Source: Caulobacteraceae bacterium
Lineage (GTDB): Bacteria; Pseudomonadota; Alphaproteobacteria; Caulobacterales; Caulobacteraceae
Assembly (NCBI GenBank): GCA_020852035.1
Contig: JADZBR010000009.1
Coordinates: 1-9,090 of the forward strand
Length of the DNA stretch: 9,090 nucleotides
Direction of reading: 5' to 3'
Position numbers and translations under genes: made by a program. Each line of letters begins with the position of its first letter. Position 1 is the first letter of the stretch. Shown here piece after piece: positions 1 through 6,068 of this stretch. The notes below the pieces were generated by a model, which made no database searches, was not told the origin of the DNA, and saw only the letters and a list, made by a program, of their open reading frames with translations.

Positions 1-12
1 GGGGAGGGGAGG

Positions 13-831
13 CTAGTTCAGCTTCAACCGCACCCGCTCGCGCGCGGCCCGCGCGGCCAGCGCCGCGCCGCCGTCGAGCTCCGCCGCGCGCCCGAGGGCC
101 TGCAGGCAGCCGGCGAGCGCGCCCTGGCCCTCGCGGGCGGCGGCGACGTCGAGCCAGGGGCGGTGGTCGGCGGGATCGAGCAGGGCGCGGCGCAGGGCGG
201 CGCGTTCGGCGCGGGCGTAGTCGGCGCGCTGGCTGGCGCGGGCGAAGATGTTGTTCTGCAGGCGGATCAGCACCGCGCGGTCGCTGACCGGGGCCATCAA
301 GCGGTCGAGGCGGTCGGCGACGTTGGGGGTGAGGCCGGCGTGCAGCGCCCGGCGGGTAAGTTCGGAGGGCAGGACCACGCGGCCTTCGCTGAACGGGTCG
401 AGGGCGAGCGGGCCTTCGCTGGTCTCGATGCGCAGCAGGAAGTGGCCGGGGAAGTCGACGCCCCTGACGTTGAGCCCGCACTTGCGCGCCACGTGCAGAT
501 AGAAGACGCCGAGCGCCACCGGCAGGCCCTTGCGCCGCTCGCAGACGGCGATGACGTCGGCGTTGTCCGGGTGGTCGTAGGTGATGAGGTCGCCGCCCAG
601 CCGCAGGTCGCCGGCCATGGTCTCGGCCAGCGCCTCCTCGGGGGATTCGGCGCCCAGCCGCTGGGAGAGCCGCTCGACGCCGGCGTCGACGAAGGCGCGG
701 ACCTCGGCGGGGTTGCGCTCGGGGTTCTCATGGACGGCGAAGGCGATGGCCGCCTCGAACAGGGGGAAGGCGTCGCCCTCGCCGGCGTCGGCCGCGCGGC
801 GCAGGGCGTCTTCGGCTTCCTGACGGTTCAT
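13..831 (-). CDS. SirB1-family protein (transglutaminase-like core plus C-terminal helical repeats)
   Basis: The 272-residue product matches the SirB1 / transglutaminase-like family 2 layout. The family signature spans residues 98-135: ERRKGLP, then a helix (YLHVARKCGL), then GVDFPGHFLLR, followed by LDPF at 144-147. His130 and Asp145 would match the His and Asp of the transglutaminase triad, but the nucleophile position carries the family's usual Gly-Leu-Pro instead of Gly-x-Cys. The protein is therefore probably a non-catalytic or altered member. Residues about 185-270 are helical and Ala/Arg-rich, like the TPR-like tail of the family. The role of the family is not well established. I chose ATG at 831. 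A GTG lies one codon earlier at 834, and neither has a strong ribosome-binding site. The gene starts 13 bases after the yraN stop and is probably the last gene of the rsmI-yraN operon within the window. Family confidence is high, function confidence low. Confidence 0.9.
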   Translation of the reverse strand: MNRQEAEDALRRAADAGEGDAFPLFEAAIAFAVHENPERNPAEVRAFVDAGVERLSQRLGAESPEEALAETMAGDLRLGGDLITYDHPDNADVIAVCERRKGLPVALGVFYLHVARKCGLNVRGVDFPGHFLLRIETSEGPLALDPFSEGRVVLPSELTRRALHAGLTPNVADRLDRLMAPVSDRAVLIRLQNNIFARASQRADYARAERAALRRALLDPADHRPWLDVAAAREGQGALAGCLQALGRAAELDGGAALAARAARERVRLKLN

Positions 832-844
832 CACGGCCGACGAC

Positions 845-1219
845 TCACCCGCCTCTCCATGCGTCGGGACTATGACGCGGCAGGCGTCCGGGCGCCAAGG
901 CGACGAGGTCGAGTCTTACCGTCGCACCTTTCAGCGACGTTCTGCGGGCGGCGATGGCCGCGCCGGCGCGGCGCAGACGCTGGCGCTGGTCGTGGCCGAC
1001 GGCCTCGGCGGCGTTGAGCAGGCTCATGCGCTGTTTGACTTCGACCACCGCCAGGATGTTCCCGCGCCGGGCCAGGAGGTCGATCTCCGCCTGCGGCGTC
1101 TTCAGCCGGAAGCCGAGAATGCGGTAGCCCTTCAGCATCAGCCAGAGCGCGGCGACCACCTCGGCCCGGCGGCCGGAGAGCCGCGCGGCGAGACCCCGCC
1201 GGCTGCGGGCGGCGGTCAT
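845..1219 (-). CDS. yraN: YraN family (UPF0102) endonuclease-like protein
   Basis: This 124-residue protein has the UPF0102/YraN core. GRRAE near residues 16-20 is followed by a helix ending LKGYRILGFRLKTP, then AEIDLLARRGN (44-54) and VVEVKQR (58-64). Asp47, Glu60 and Lys62 form the D...ExK pattern of the restriction-endonuclease-like fold. Family members are about 120 residues, so the length is normal. The cellular role is not firmly established; a nuclease linked to DNA or RNA processing is the usual guess. The start is the ATG at 1217-1219, which overlaps the rsmI stop as ATGA and implies translational coupling. The same frame stays open upstream to 1735, but that stretch is a low-complexity Arg/Gly/Pro translation lying antiparallel in frame to rsmI and should not be included. 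The rsmI-yraN pairing is common in proteobacteria and supports the call. Confidence 0.9.
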   Translation of the reverse strand: MTAARSRRGLAARLSGRRAEVVAALWLMLKGYRILGFRLKTPQAEIDLLARRGNILAVVEVKQRMSLLNAAEAVGHDQRQRLRRAGAAIAARRTSLKGATVRLDLVALAPGRLPRHSPDAWRGG

Positions 1220-2076
1220 TTGCGGGTCAGCGCCCGTTGGTAGAGGTCGCGGCGCTTCAGGCCGAAGGCTTTGGCGACCTCGGCGGCGGCCTCGGTCGGG
1301 CGCAGGCGCGAGAGAGCTTCGGTGAGAGCGGCTTCGACCTCGGCCTCGGTCGCCTCGCGCGCCTCGCCGGGGCCGACCAGCACCACCAGCTCGCCCCTGG
1401 GCGCCTCGAAGCGCGGGTCGGCGGCCAGTTCGGGCAGCGGGCCGCGCAGGATGGTCTCGTGCAGCTTGGTGAGTTCGCGGGCCACCACCGCCTCGCGCGG
1501 GCCGAAGACGGCGGCCATGTCGGCCAGGCTGGCGGCCAGGCGCGAGCCGCCTTCGAAAAACACCAGGGTGGCGCGGGTTTCGGCCAGGCCCTCGAGGAAG
1601 GTGCGCCGGGCGCCGCTCTTGGGCGGCGGGAAGCCGGCGAAGAGAAAGCGGTCGGTGGCCAGGCCCGCCGCGCTCAGGGCGGCCATCACCGAGGAGGCGC
1701 CGGGGATCGGATAGACGGTGGCGCCCTGTTCCCACGCCTCGCGCACCAGCCGGTAGCCGGGGTCGGAGATCAGCGGGGTGCCGGCGTCGGAGACCAGCGC
1801 CACCCGTGCGCCCTCGGCCAAGGCCGCCAGCGCCTTGGGCCGGGTGCGCTCGGCGCCGTGTTCGTCGTAGCGCTCCAGCTTCGCCGAAAGGCCGAAGGCG
1901 CGCAGCAGCTTGGCGGTGACACGGGTGTCCTCGGCCAGGACGAGGTCGGCCTGGGCCAGCACGTCGAGGGCTCTGAGGGTGATGTCCCGCAGGTTGCCGA
2001 TGGGGGTGGCCACCACATAGAGCCCCGGCGCCAGCGGGCGGTCGTCGAGCGGCGGCGGCGCGGCGGAGGAAGCCAT
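1216..2076 (-). CDS. rsmI: 16S rRNA (cytidine(1402)-2'-O)-methyltransferase RsmI
   Basis: RsmI transfers a methyl group from S-adenosylmethionine to the 2'-O of C1402 in the decoding centre of 16S rRNA, acting on the small subunit in the cytoplasm. The 286-residue length is normal. The tetrapyrrole-methylase-type fold is shown by GLYVVATPIGNLRDIT (18-33), LAEDTRVTAKLL (47-58), VSDAGTPLISDPGY (95-108) and PIPGASSV (123-130). ELTKLHET (201-208) precedes the second subdomain. The C-terminal RsmI helix-turn-helix region is at about 258-286 (RPTEAAAEVAKAFGLKRRDLYQ). The start is the ATG at 2074-2076. No clear Shine-Dalgarno sequence precedes it, so initiation may be weak or near-leaderless. The stop overlaps the yraN start as ATGA, making this the first gene of the rsmI-yraN-SirB1 set. 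Confidence 0.97.
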   Translation of the reverse strand: MASSAAPPPLDDRPLAPGLYVVATPIGNLRDITLRALDVLAQADLVLAEDTRVTAKLLRAFGLSAKLERYDEHGAERTRPKALAALAEGARVALVSDAGTPLISDPGYRLVREAWEQGATVYPIPGASSVMAALSAAGLATDRFLFAGFPPPKSGARRTFLEGLAETRATLVFFEGGSRLAASLADMAAVFGPREAVVARELTKLHETILRGPLPELAADPRFEAPRGELVVLVGPGEAREATEAEVEAALTEALSRLRPTEAAAEVAKAFGLKRRDLYQRALTRK

Positions 2077-2149
2077 TGCGACCGCAGGTTTAGGGGGTAG
2101 AGCCCGCCAAGGCTACCGAGCGGCTGATCTGAAGCCAGCGGCTTGGCCG

Positions 2150-2260
2150 TGCGTCCTTCGAGACACCCGCTTCGCGGGCCCTCAGGATGACCAGGTCAGC
2201 AGAGCGCTCACAAACCTAGTCATGGTGAGGAGCGGCGGAGCCGCGTCTCGAACCACGCAG
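2150..2260. repeat. Composite imperfect inverted repeat (BIME/REP-like), downstream of the S24 gene
   Basis: Two arms of about 42 bases (2150-2191 and 2220-2260) are imperfect reverse complements. They share TGCGT, TTCGAGAC, CTCA and ATGAC in register when one is inverted. Each arm contains its own perfect hairpin: CCCGC-TTC-GCGGG at 2166-2178 and GCGGC-GGA-GCCGC at 2232-2244. The element fills most of the gap between rsmI and the S24-peptidase gene, ending 14 bases past that gene's stop, so its transcript could fold and protect or end the mRNA. There is no T-run typical of an intrinsic terminator. From memory, similar intergenic elements are dispersed in many Caulobacterales and related genomes; I could not verify copy number here. 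The rest of 2077-2149 shows no gene. Confidence 0.75.
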
Positions 2261-2274
2261 GGCCGTTCAGCGAT

Positions 2275-2916
2275 CTACTGGCTGGCCCAGAGGATGCGGG
2301 CGATCCAGGCCAGGTCCCGGCGCTCGATCACCCGGTCGGCATAGGCGGCGTTGAGGGATTTCAGCTCCACCTGCTTGGCGGTGATGCGCGCCAGCTCCTT
2401 GGCCATCACCTCGCCGTCGACCGTCTTGACCACCACCCGGTCGCCGCGGCGCGGTTCGGTGGTCGGCGAGACGACGATGCGGTCGCCGTCGCGATAGACC
2501 GGGGACATGGAGTCGCCGGCGATCTCCAGGGCGTAGACGCCCTCTTCCGCCAGGCCGGGGAAGCCCACTTCGTCCCAGCCCTGGCCGACCGGGAAGCCGG
2601 CGTCGTCGAAGAAGCCGTCCGAGCCGGCCTGGGCGAAGCCGATCAGCGGCACGCCGCGCGGCCGGGGCGCACGGCCGCCGTCGGCGAGGGCGGCGAACTC
2701 GGAGAAGCTGACGCCGGTGGCGGAAAGGATCTTGGCCAGGCTCTCGGTGGTCGGCCAGCGGGGGCGTTCGGCCGCCTCGCCGGTGAAGCGCTTGGAGCGG
2801 TTGAAGCTGGTGGGATCGAGGCCGGCCACCCTGGCCAGCGCCGAGGGCGTCATGTCGAAGCGCGCCGCGAGCGCGTCGATCGCCGACCAGACCTCATGAT
2901 GCGACAGGGCGGCCAC
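2275..2916 (-). CDS. LexA-like transcriptional regulator: N-terminal HTH, C-terminal S24 peptidase
   Basis: This 213-residue protein has an N-terminal HTH-like helical region (about 8-75; ALARVAGLDPTSFNRSKRF looks like the recognition segment) joined to an S24/LexA-type self-cleavage domain. The catalytic pair is visible as Ser136 in AGDSMSP and Lys173 in GEVMAKEL. PLIGFAQAGSDG (90-101) offers an Ala97-Gly98 bond where LexA and phage repressors are cut. DGDRIVVS and RRGDRVVVKT (143-164) are typical family strands. By analogy it binds DNA as a dimer and is inactivated by RecA-stimulated autocleavage; cleavage here is inferred. It is not canonical LexA, whose winged HTH and EIRDAI-type motifs are absent. 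The start is the GTG at 2914-2916, supported by GGAGG (2922-2926) five bases upstream; no ATG near there is in frame. A promoter with an internal palindrome lies just upstream, fitting autoregulation. No phage genes are nearby. Confidence 0.9.
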   Translation of the reverse strand: MAALSHHEVWSAIDALAARFDMTPSALARVAGLDPTSFNRSKRFTGEAAERPRWPTTESLAKILSATGVSFSEFAALADGGRAPRPRGVPLIGFAQAGSDGFFDDAGFPVGQGWDEVGFPGLAEEGVYALEIAGDSMSPVYRDGDRIVVSPTTEPRRGDRVVVKTVDGEVMAKELARITAKQVELKSLNAAYADRVIERRDLAWIARILWASQ

Positions 2917-2921
2917 GCGCG

Positions 2922-2926
2922 CCTCC
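2922..2926 (-). promoter_or_regulatory. Ribosome-binding site deciding the GTG start of the S24 regulator
   Basis: GGAGG on the minus strand is five bases from the GTG at 2916. It is the only strong Shine-Dalgarno sequence near the gene's 5' end, and it favours the GTG over internal starts. Confidence 0.75.
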
Positions 2927-2943
2927 GGAGCTTCGCCTACAGG

Positions 2944-2972
2944 AAAATAGGCCTAGGCCGTAGGAATGTAAA
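2944..2972 (-). promoter_or_regulatory. Promoter and candidate operator of the S24 regulator
   Basis: On the minus strand a -35 box TTTACA (2967-2972) and a -10 box TATTTT (2944-2949) are separated by exactly 17 bases, a good sigma70-type arrangement. The predicted RNA start is near 2937, about 20 bases before the GTG. The spacer contains the perfect palindrome GGCCTAGGCC (2950-2959) abutting the -10 box. TAGG/CCTA half-sites recur around it, including the TAGGCCTA overlap at 2948-2955 and TAGG-N8-CCTA across the -35 box. A dimeric repressor bound there would block RNA polymerase. The adjacent S24 regulator is the obvious candidate, but that is inference. Confidence 0.65.
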
Positions 2973-3011
2973 CCTATAAGCCCATGCCATGAGGGTTGTG
3001 CCCACATACCT

Positions 3012-3115
3012 CGTCACCCGCGGACCTGTTCCGCGGGCCTATGAACACCGCACGGCTGGGTTCGCGCCTGAGTCGCCAGCGTCCATGGGTCGCCGGAACA
3101 AGTCCGGCGATGACG
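3012..3115. repeat. Pair of inverted palindromic units (REP/BIME-like)
   Basis: Two 32-base units (3012-3043 and 3084-3115) are imperfect reverse complements, both beginning CGTCA when read inward. Each contains a perfect 8-bp hairpin with a five-base loop: CCCGCGGA-CCTGT-TCCGCGGG at 3017-3037 and TCGCCGGA-ACAAG-TCCGGCGA at 3090-3110. The stems differ in sequence but keep pairing by compensatory changes. The pair sits between the S24 promoter and the stop of the membrane-protein gene at 3129, so it would be the 3' structure of that transcript. From memory, this kind of CGTCA(T/C)C...GGA...TCC...G unit is widely dispersed in alphaproteobacterial spacers. No gene is seen in the rest of 2917-3128. 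Confidence 0.8.
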
Positions 3116-3128
3116 CGCGGGGGGCGGC

Positions 3129-3566
3129 TCAATCCTCCTGCGGCTGACGCTCGCCCATCCAGGCGCCGACGGCCAGGCAAGCCGCTGCGGCGTAGCCGGC
3201 CCATTCGGAGGCAGTCCAGTAGGCCGGCAGGCCGACCTGTTCGGGCCGCATGAGATAGGCGCCGCCCACCGCGATCGACAGCAGCTGGAACCCCGCCGCC
3301 CAGACCGGCCAGGGCCGGGGCGACTTCCAGGCCAGGGCGATCAGGCCGAGCAAGAGGCCGGCGTCGATCAGCAGGAGCGGCGCCGCCGATTGGCCGGCCG
3401 GCAGCAGCATGTCGACGATCAGCGAGGCCATCCAGGCCAGGCTGAAGATCACCACCCCGGTGTGCTCCGCCGCCGCGCCACGGAAGGCTGCGCCGGCAGT
3501 AGCCAGACCCAGCAGGCCGCAGAGCACCAGAACGGGCGTCAGCTCCATCACGCCGGTTGCGCCCAT
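3129..3566 (-). CDS. Small hypothetical integral membrane protein, about five helices
   Basis: I do not recognise this 145-residue protein. It is strongly hydrophobic, with probable transmembrane segments at about residues 10-28, 37-55, 62-80, 87-106 and 118-137. It has a short Arg/Pro loop (81-87) and a charged C-terminus (GERQPQED). Asp52 in the second segment and Asp68 in the third lie within or at the edge of helices and may matter functionally. No conserved enzyme motif is visible. The start is the ATG at 3564-3566, with GGAGG (3573-3577) six bases upstream. A GTG one codon earlier would be too close to that site, and another ATG at 3546-3548 lacks such support. It diverges from the MerR gene, so the palindromes at 3656-3696 could also affect its promoter. 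That the frame is a real gene is supported by the ribosome-binding site and the coherent helix pattern. Confidence 0.75.
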   Translation of the reverse strand: MGATGVMELTPVLVLCGLLGLATAGAAFRGAAAEHTGVVIFSLAWMASLIVDMLLPAGQSAAPLLLIDAGLLLGLIALAWKSPRPWPVWAAGFQLLSIAVGGAYLMRPEQVGLPAYWTASEWAGYAAAACLAVGAWMGERQPQED

Positions 3567-3655
3567 CACCGTCCTCCCTCAGCCGGCGCGACCGAAACAT
3601 GCCTAAGAAAGCCTTGCCACCAACCACACGTCTAAATTGTGCTCACGGGGTTGTG

Positions 3656-3671
3656 TTGACGTGAGCGTCAA
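3656..3671. promoter_or_regulatory. MerR-type operator, distal copy
   Basis: TTGACGTGAGCGTCAA is a perfect 6-bp inverted repeat (TTGACG / CGTCAA) around a four-base centre. It shares both arms with a second copy 25 bases downstream and lies upstream of a MerR-family gene. The arms resemble the LiuR-type sites described for regulators of leucine and fatty-acid catabolism (recalled, not searched). It may also serve the divergent membrane-protein gene. Confidence 0.75.
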
Positions 3672-3680
3672 CGGTGCAGG

Positions 3681-3696
3681 TTGACGTTTACGTCAA
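3681..3696. promoter_or_regulatory. MerR-type operator, proximal copy, overlapping the merR promoter
   Basis: TTGACGTTTACGTCAA is a near-perfect 16-bp palindrome: the TTGACGT/ACGTCAA arms pair over seven bases around TT. It is the better match to a LiuR-like site. Its left half is also the likely -35 box of the merR promoter, so binding by the adjacent MerR protein would directly control its own transcription and possibly the acyl-CoA dehydrogenase downstream. Confidence 0.8.
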
Positions 3697-3707
3697 AGGA
3701 ATAGATG
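3681..3707 (+). promoter_or_regulatory. Probable promoter of the merR gene
   Basis: TTGACGT (3681-3687) fits the Caulobacter sigma73 -35 consensus TTGACGS in six of seven positions. After 12 bases, AATAGATG (3700-3707) matches the core TANAW of the -10 consensus GCTANAWC. Transcription would begin near 3713, which rules out the ATG at 3705 as the start and leaves a short leader before the ATG at 3741. The -10 match is only moderate. Confidence 0.5.
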
Positions 3708-3740
3708 GTCGCGCCGGACATCAGCCTTAGGGAGGCGACC

Positions 3741-4214
3741 ATGCCGAGCGACCTGCGGCGCCTGAACCGCACCTTCACCATCCGCCAGCTTTGCCTGGAG
3801 TTCAAAGTCACCCCGCGCGCCCTGCGCTTCTATGAGGACAAGGGGCTGCTGACGCCGGCGCGCGACGGCATGAACCGGGTCTATTCCTACAAGGACCGGG
3901 CGCGGCTGATCATGATCCTGCGCGGCAAGCGCGTGGGCCTGTCGCTGAACGAGATCGGCGAGATCATGGATCTCTACGACGTCAACGACGGCAACGCCCA
4001 GCAGTCGGCCAAGATGCTGGTCAAGTTCCGCGAGCGGATTCTCGCCCTGGAAAGCCAGCGCGAGGACATCGACGGGGCCATCGAGACCCTGCGCGAGTCC
4101 GTCGAGCGGCTGGAGCAGATGCTGGCCGCCACCCGGCCCGACCTGCTGCCGAGCGCGGAAGCCTACAACAAGGTGCTGCGCGAACGCCTCGACGGCGCCC
4201 ATCACAACCACTGA
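3741..4214 (+). CDS. MerR-family transcriptional regulator (LiuR-like)
   Basis: This 157-residue regulator has the MerR winged helix at about residues 12-78: FTIRQLCLEFKVTPRALRFYEDKGLL is the HTH, and GMNRVYSYKDRARL forms the wing. A long dimerisation coiled coil follows at about 92-130 (FRERILALESQREDIDGAIETLRES). There is no Cys cluster in the C-terminal part, so it is not a metal sensor of the MerR/CueR/SoxR kind. A small organic ligand such as an acyl-CoA, or DNA binding alone, is more likely. Together with the TTGACG-N4-CGTCAA palindromes and the acyl-CoA dehydrogenase 74 bases downstream, this suggests a LiuR-type regulator of acyl-CoA catabolism. I chose the ATG at 3741, with GGAGG (3731-3735) five bases upstream. 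An in-frame ATG at 3705, preceded by AGGA, would add 12 residues but overlaps the probable -10 box. The tail is His-rich (GAHHNH). Confidence 0.92.
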   Translation: MPSDLRRLNRTFTIRQLCLEFKVTPRALRFYEDKGLLTPARDGMNRVYSYKDRARLIMILRGKRVGLSLNEIGEIMDLYDVNDGNAQQSAKMLVKFRERILALESQREDIDGAIETLRESVERLEQMLAATRPDLLPSAEAYNKVLRERLDGAHHNH

Positions 4215-4226
4215 GACCCAAGGGAA

Positions 4227-4278
4227 TAGAGCGCGTTAGCCGGCGGAAGCGGCTTCCACTCGCGCCTGACGCGCTCTA
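4227..4278. repeat. Palindromic element between merR and the acyl-CoA dehydrogenase gene
   Basis: TAGAGCGCGT (4227-4236) and ACGCGCTCTA (4269-4278) are perfect 10-bp inverted repeats. Between them is a nested hairpin GGAAG-CGG-CTTCC (4245-4257). The element fills nearly all of the 74-base gap and ends just before the weak AAGG ribosome-binding site (4281-4284) of the next gene. It has no T-run. It may be a dispersed repeat, a partial terminator or a structure tuning the downstream start. Confidence 0.7.
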
Positions 4279-4288
4279 GCAAGGCGGC

Positions 4289-6067
4289 ATGACCTACACA
4301 CCGCCGGTTCGCGACTACCAGTTCATTCTCGGCGAATGGCTGGACATCGGCCGCTACGCCAACCTGCCGGGGTTCTCCGAGGCGTCGATGGACGTCGTCG
4401 GGCAGATCCTTAAGGAGGCGGCGCGCTTCACCTCCGAGGTGCTCGCGCCGCTGAACCCGGTGGGCGACAAGGAGGGCTGCGTCTGGAGCCCGGACCACAG
4501 CGTCAAGACGCCGGCGGGCTTCAAGGAAGCCTACGCCCAGCTCGTCGAGGGCGGCTGGCCGGCGCTGGGGGCCGAGCCGGCCTATGGCGGCCAGGGCCTG
4601 CCGCATGTGGTGAACCTGGCCTTCTCCGACATGAGTTCGGCGGCCAACATGGCCTTCTCCATGTATCCGGGCCTGACGCACGGCGCCTATTCGGCGCTGC
4701 TGAACGGCGGCTCCGACGAACTCAAGGCGCGCTACCTGCCCAAGCTGGTCTCCGGCGAGTGGGGCGGAACCATGAACCTCACCGAGCCGCATTGCGGCAC
4801 GGACCTCGGATTGCTGCGCACAAAAGCGGCGCCGGCCGGCGACGGCAGCTACAGGATCAGCGGCCAGAAGATCTGGATCAGCGGCGGCGAGCACGACCTC
4901 ACCGACAACATCGTCCACCTGGTGCTGGCCCGCATCGAGGGCGCGCCGGCCGGCGTGCGCGGCATCAGCCTCTTCATCGTGCCGAAGTTCATTCCGGACG
5001 CCGACGGCAAGCCGGGTGCGCGCAACAGCGTCTTCTGCGACGGCCTCGAAGAGAAGATGGGCATCCACGGCAACGCCACCTGCGTGATCCGTCACGAAGA
5101 GGCGCAGGGCTGGCTGGTCGGCGAGGAGAACCAGGGCCTGCGGCTGATGTTCGTGATGATGAACGAGGCGCGGATCGGCGTCGGCATGCAGGGCATCGCC
5201 CAGGCCGAGGCGGCCTATCAGGCCGCCGCGAGTTTCGCGAAGGAGCGCCTGCAGGGTCGCTCGCTCACCGGGCCGAAGAACCCGGACGGGCCGGCCGACC
5301 CGATCATCGTCCATCCCGACGTGCGGCGGATGCTGATGGATGCGCGGGCGGTGATCGAAGGCGGCAGGGCCTTCCTCTTCTGGACCGCCCTGCACGGCGA
5401 CCTCGCGCACGCGAGCGACGATGAGGCGGTGCAGCAGAAGGGCCGCGACTACATGGCCCTGATGACGCCGGTGGTGAAAGGCTTCCTCACCGACCGGGGC
5501 TTCAAGGTCTGCTCGGACGCCATGCAGGTGCACGGCGGCTCCGGCTTCACCGAGCACTTCCCGGTCAGCCAGTACCTGCGCGACTGCCGCATCGCCCTGA
5601 TCTACGAGGGGACCAACGGCGTGCAGGCCCTCGACCTGGTCGGCCGCAAGCTGGCGGCGGACGGCGGGCGGGCGGCGATGACCTTCTTCGCCGAGGTCGA
5701 CGCCTTCGTCGATGCCGAGACCTCGGACGAGATGAAGCCCTTCGTCGATGGCCTCGCTCAGTCCAAGGCGCAGCTGCAGGAGGCCACCCTGTGGCTGATG
5801 CAGAACGGCCTCGCCAACCCCGACAACGCCGGCGCGGCCTCCACCGACTACATGCACCTCTTCGGCCTGACGGCGCTGGCCTACATGTGGGCGCAGATCG
5901 CCAAGCTGGCGCTGGCCAAGGCGGGCGATGGCGACCCCTACTACGCGACCAAGCTCACCACCGCCCGCTACTACGTCGAGCGCGTGTTGCCCGACGCCGC
6001 CGCGCACCTGGCCAAGCTCAAGACCGGCGCGGCGACCCTGATGGCGCTGGACGCCGAGGCCTTCTGA
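4289..6067 (+). CDS. Acyl-CoA dehydrogenase, FadE5-like with C-terminal extension
   Basis: This 592-residue FAD flavoenzyme introduces the alpha,beta double bond into acyl-CoA thioesters in the first step of beta-oxidation, passing electrons to electron-transfer flavoprotein. The order of parts is: the extra N-terminal segment of this subgroup (MTYTPPVRDYQFIL, 1-14); the N-terminal helical domain to about 155; the middle beta domain with MNLTEPHCGTDLG (162-174) and KIWISGGEHDL (194-204); the C-terminal helical domain with QVHGGSGFTEHFPVSQYLRD (413-432) and IYEGTNGVQALDLVGRKL (438-455); and the additional C-terminal helical domain (about 465-590). Glu440 aligns with the catalytic base of medium-chain acyl-CoA dehydrogenase. 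About 590 residues is normal for this subgroup. Substrate chain length cannot be read from sequence. The start ATG has a weak AAGG four bases upstream, but the MTYTPPVRD beginning is characteristic. One base separates its stop from the OsmC gene, so the two are surely co-transcribed. Confidence 0.96.
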   Translation: MTYTPPVRDYQFILGEWLDIGRYANLPGFSEASMDVVGQILKEAARFTSEVLAPLNPVGDKEGCVWSPDHSVKTPAGFKEAYAQLVEGGWPALGAEPAYGGQGLPHVVNLAFSDMSSAANMAFSMYPGLTHGAYSALLNGGSDELKARYLPKLVSGEWGGTMNLTEPHCGTDLGLLRTKAAPAGDGSYRISGQKIWISGGEHDLTDNIVHLVLARIEGAPAGVRGISLFIVPKFIPDADGKPGARNSVFCDGLEEKMGIHGNATCVIRHEEAQGWLVGEENQGLRLMFVMMNEARIGVGMQGIAQAEAAYQAAASFAKERLQGRSLTGPKNPDGPADPIIVHPDVRRMLMDARAVIEGGRAFLFWTALHGDLAHASDDEAVQQKGRDYMALMTPVVKGFLTDRGFKVCSDAMQVHGGSGFTEHFPVSQYLRDCRIALIYEGTNGVQALDLVGRKLAADGGRAAMTFFAEVDAFVDAETSDEMKPFVDGLAQSKAQLQEATLWLMQNGLANPDNAGAASTDYMHLFGLTALAYMWAQIAKLALAKAGDGDPYYATKLTTARYYVERVLPDAAAHLAKLKTGAATLMALDAEAF

Positions 6068-6068
6068 G

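Noticed and set aside
163..1017. Plus-strand open frames across the SirB1 and yraN genes
   Set aside because: They are composition-driven shadows without recognisable domains, opposite two family-matched genes.
1220..1735. 172-residue N-terminal extension of YraN
   Set aside because: The extension is a low-complexity Arg/Gly/Pro translation lying inside rsmI. The YraN family begins at the ATG at 1219, which also makes an ATGA overlap.
2150..3115. The palindromic repeats as CRISPR units or IS ends
   Set aside because: There are no regularly spaced identical repeats, no spacers, no transposase gene and no target-site duplication that I can see.
3705..3740. Upstream ATG at 3705 as the merR start
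   Set aside because: It overlaps the likely -10 region and has a weaker ribosome-binding site than the GGAGG before 3741. It is not fully excluded.
4202..6007. 601-codon minus-strand open frame opposite the acyl-CoA dehydrogenase gene
   Set aside because: High-GC coding DNA often leaves the antisense frame open. The translation is His/Arg/Gly/Val-rich with no recognisable domain, whereas the plus strand encodes a complete, motif-perfect enzyme.
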